Assembly (NCBI GenBank): GCA_023443925.1
Contig: JAEZSL010000144.1
Location: 1-6,065, forward strand
Direction of reading: 5' to 3'
Length of the DNA: 6,065 bases
DNA from: Bacillota bacterium
GTDB taxonomy: Bacteria; Bacillota_A; Clostridia; Lachnospirales; Lachnospiraceae
Shown here: positions 5,870-6,065 of the stretch, piece by piece
How positions within the stretch are numbered: the first letter of the stretch is position 1
Layout of the letters: each line of letters begins with the position of its first letter
Position numbers and translations under genes: made by a program
The notes under the pieces: generated by a model
What the model was told of the DNA's origin: nothing
Database searches by the model: none
Seen by the model: only the letters and a program-made list of their open reading frames with translations

Positions 5870-5930
5870 AAGGTTTGCTTAAATAAATAAATGTGAAGGT
5901 TTGCTCAAAATAAATAAATGTAAAGGTTTG
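5870..5930 (+). repeat. Three spaced direct repeats AAGGTTTG(CT)
   Basis: AAGGTTTGCT occurs at 5870-5879 and 5896-5905, and AAGGTTTG again at 5923-5930, at 26 and 27 bp spacing. The spacers of the first two copies both contain AAATAAATAAATG. The first copy is also part of the palindrome GCAAAGGTTTGC (5867-5878). The set lies 120-180 bases upstream of the right-edge gene and looks like a regulator-binding array; iterons are less likely without any replication gene in sight. Confidence 0.55.
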
Positions 5931-6002
5931 TACTTTACCAGCTCTGAGGAGTAAATATTTTTCGCACTAAGAGACTAACTATTTAGGGAACGAGTGTTGA
6001 AT

Positions 6003-6053
6003 TCATGGTAAAATGTAAGAAAAACTTTACGCGTAGGAGGATTTTTACCATGA
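6003..6053 (+). promoter_or_regulatory. Inverted repeat enclosing the ribosome binding site and start codon of the right-edge gene
   Basis: TCATGGTAAAA (6003-6013) is the exact reverse complement of TTTTACCATGA (6043-6053), which includes the start codon. The loop holds the ribosome binding site AGGAGG (6035-6040). The left arm also contains an extended -10 like element, TGG TAAAAT (6006-6014); if that is the promoter, the left arm would not be in the mRNA and the symmetry would act at DNA level instead. Confidence 0.45.
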
Positions 6054-6065
6054 GCAACTCATTAA
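6050..6065 (+). CDS. Start of an unidentified gene (five codons, runs off the window)
   Basis: ATG at 6050 follows a consensus AGGAGG (6035-6040) at nine bases, and the frame begins MSNSL before the window ends. Too little is present to identify the product. Because it diverges from larC across the regulatory region, it could belong to the same regulon, but it could equally be unrelated. Confidence 0.6.

Larger units (their letters stand above)
5557..6049. other. Long divergent intergenic region between larC and the right-edge gene
   Basis: About 490 AT-rich bases with no convincing gene. A 62-codon minus-strand frame at 5607-5795 lacks a good ribosome binding site and recognisable content. 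The region is full of symmetric elements: the larC-proximal palindrome, two interleaved inverted repeats at 5596-5681, three AAGGTTTG repeats at 5870-5930, and an inverted repeat around the start of the right-edge gene. The stretch 5700-5865 shows only AT-rich sequence, including TTATATAA at 5806-5813. Confidence 0.6.

Overview
The window looks like chromosomal DNA of a low-to-moderate GC Firmicute, most likely a Clostridia or Lachnospiraceae-type anaerobe. This is inferred from strong AGGAGG-type ribosome binding sites, AT-rich intergenic DNA, an ECF-type vitamin transporter component and anaerobe-style lar genes. Genus cannot be decided from the sequence alone.

Left part (1-1856). A divergent pair: on the minus strand, an almost complete ECF transporter S component whose 3' end leaves the window, and on the plus strand a ribokinase (rbsK). 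The 380-base region between them carries a 12-bp palindrome next to the ECF gene, and a TATAAT box plus a leader stem-loop in front of rbsK. No ribose transporter or rbsD is visible, so rbsK may serve nucleoside or scavenged ribose rather than a classical rbs operon.

Centre and right (2177-5556). Three genes together encode the whole known pathway to the nickel-pincer nucleotide (NPN), the cofactor of lactate racemase LarA and its relatives. larB (+) makes the biscarboxylated pyridinium mononucleotide from nicotinic acid adenine dinucleotide. larE (-) replaces carboxylates by thiocarboxylates. larC (-) inserts nickel using CTP. larB converges on larE and they share one strong hairpin terminator. 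larC lies upstream of larE and the two are probably co-transcribed. No LarA apoenzyme gene is in the window. LarE has a CxxC plus a third cysteine, pointing to the [4Fe-4S]-dependent catalytic type rather than the self-sacrificing Lactiplantibacillus type. LarC is a single unbroken frame and has a remarkable insert of 55 histidines in 119 residues, built of recent 36-bp and 54-bp DNA duplications.

Right end (5557-6065). About 490 bases of regulatory-looking DNA. Next to larC there is a perfect 10-bp inverted repeat and two interleaved longer-range inverted repeats. Further right there are three spaced copies of AAGGTTTG, then an 11-bp inverted repeat that embraces the ribosome binding site and start codon of a new plus-strand gene, of which only five codons are visible. 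The most interesting parts are the histidine-repeat LarC, the three-cysteine LarE and the unrecognised control elements flanking larC and the right-edge gene.
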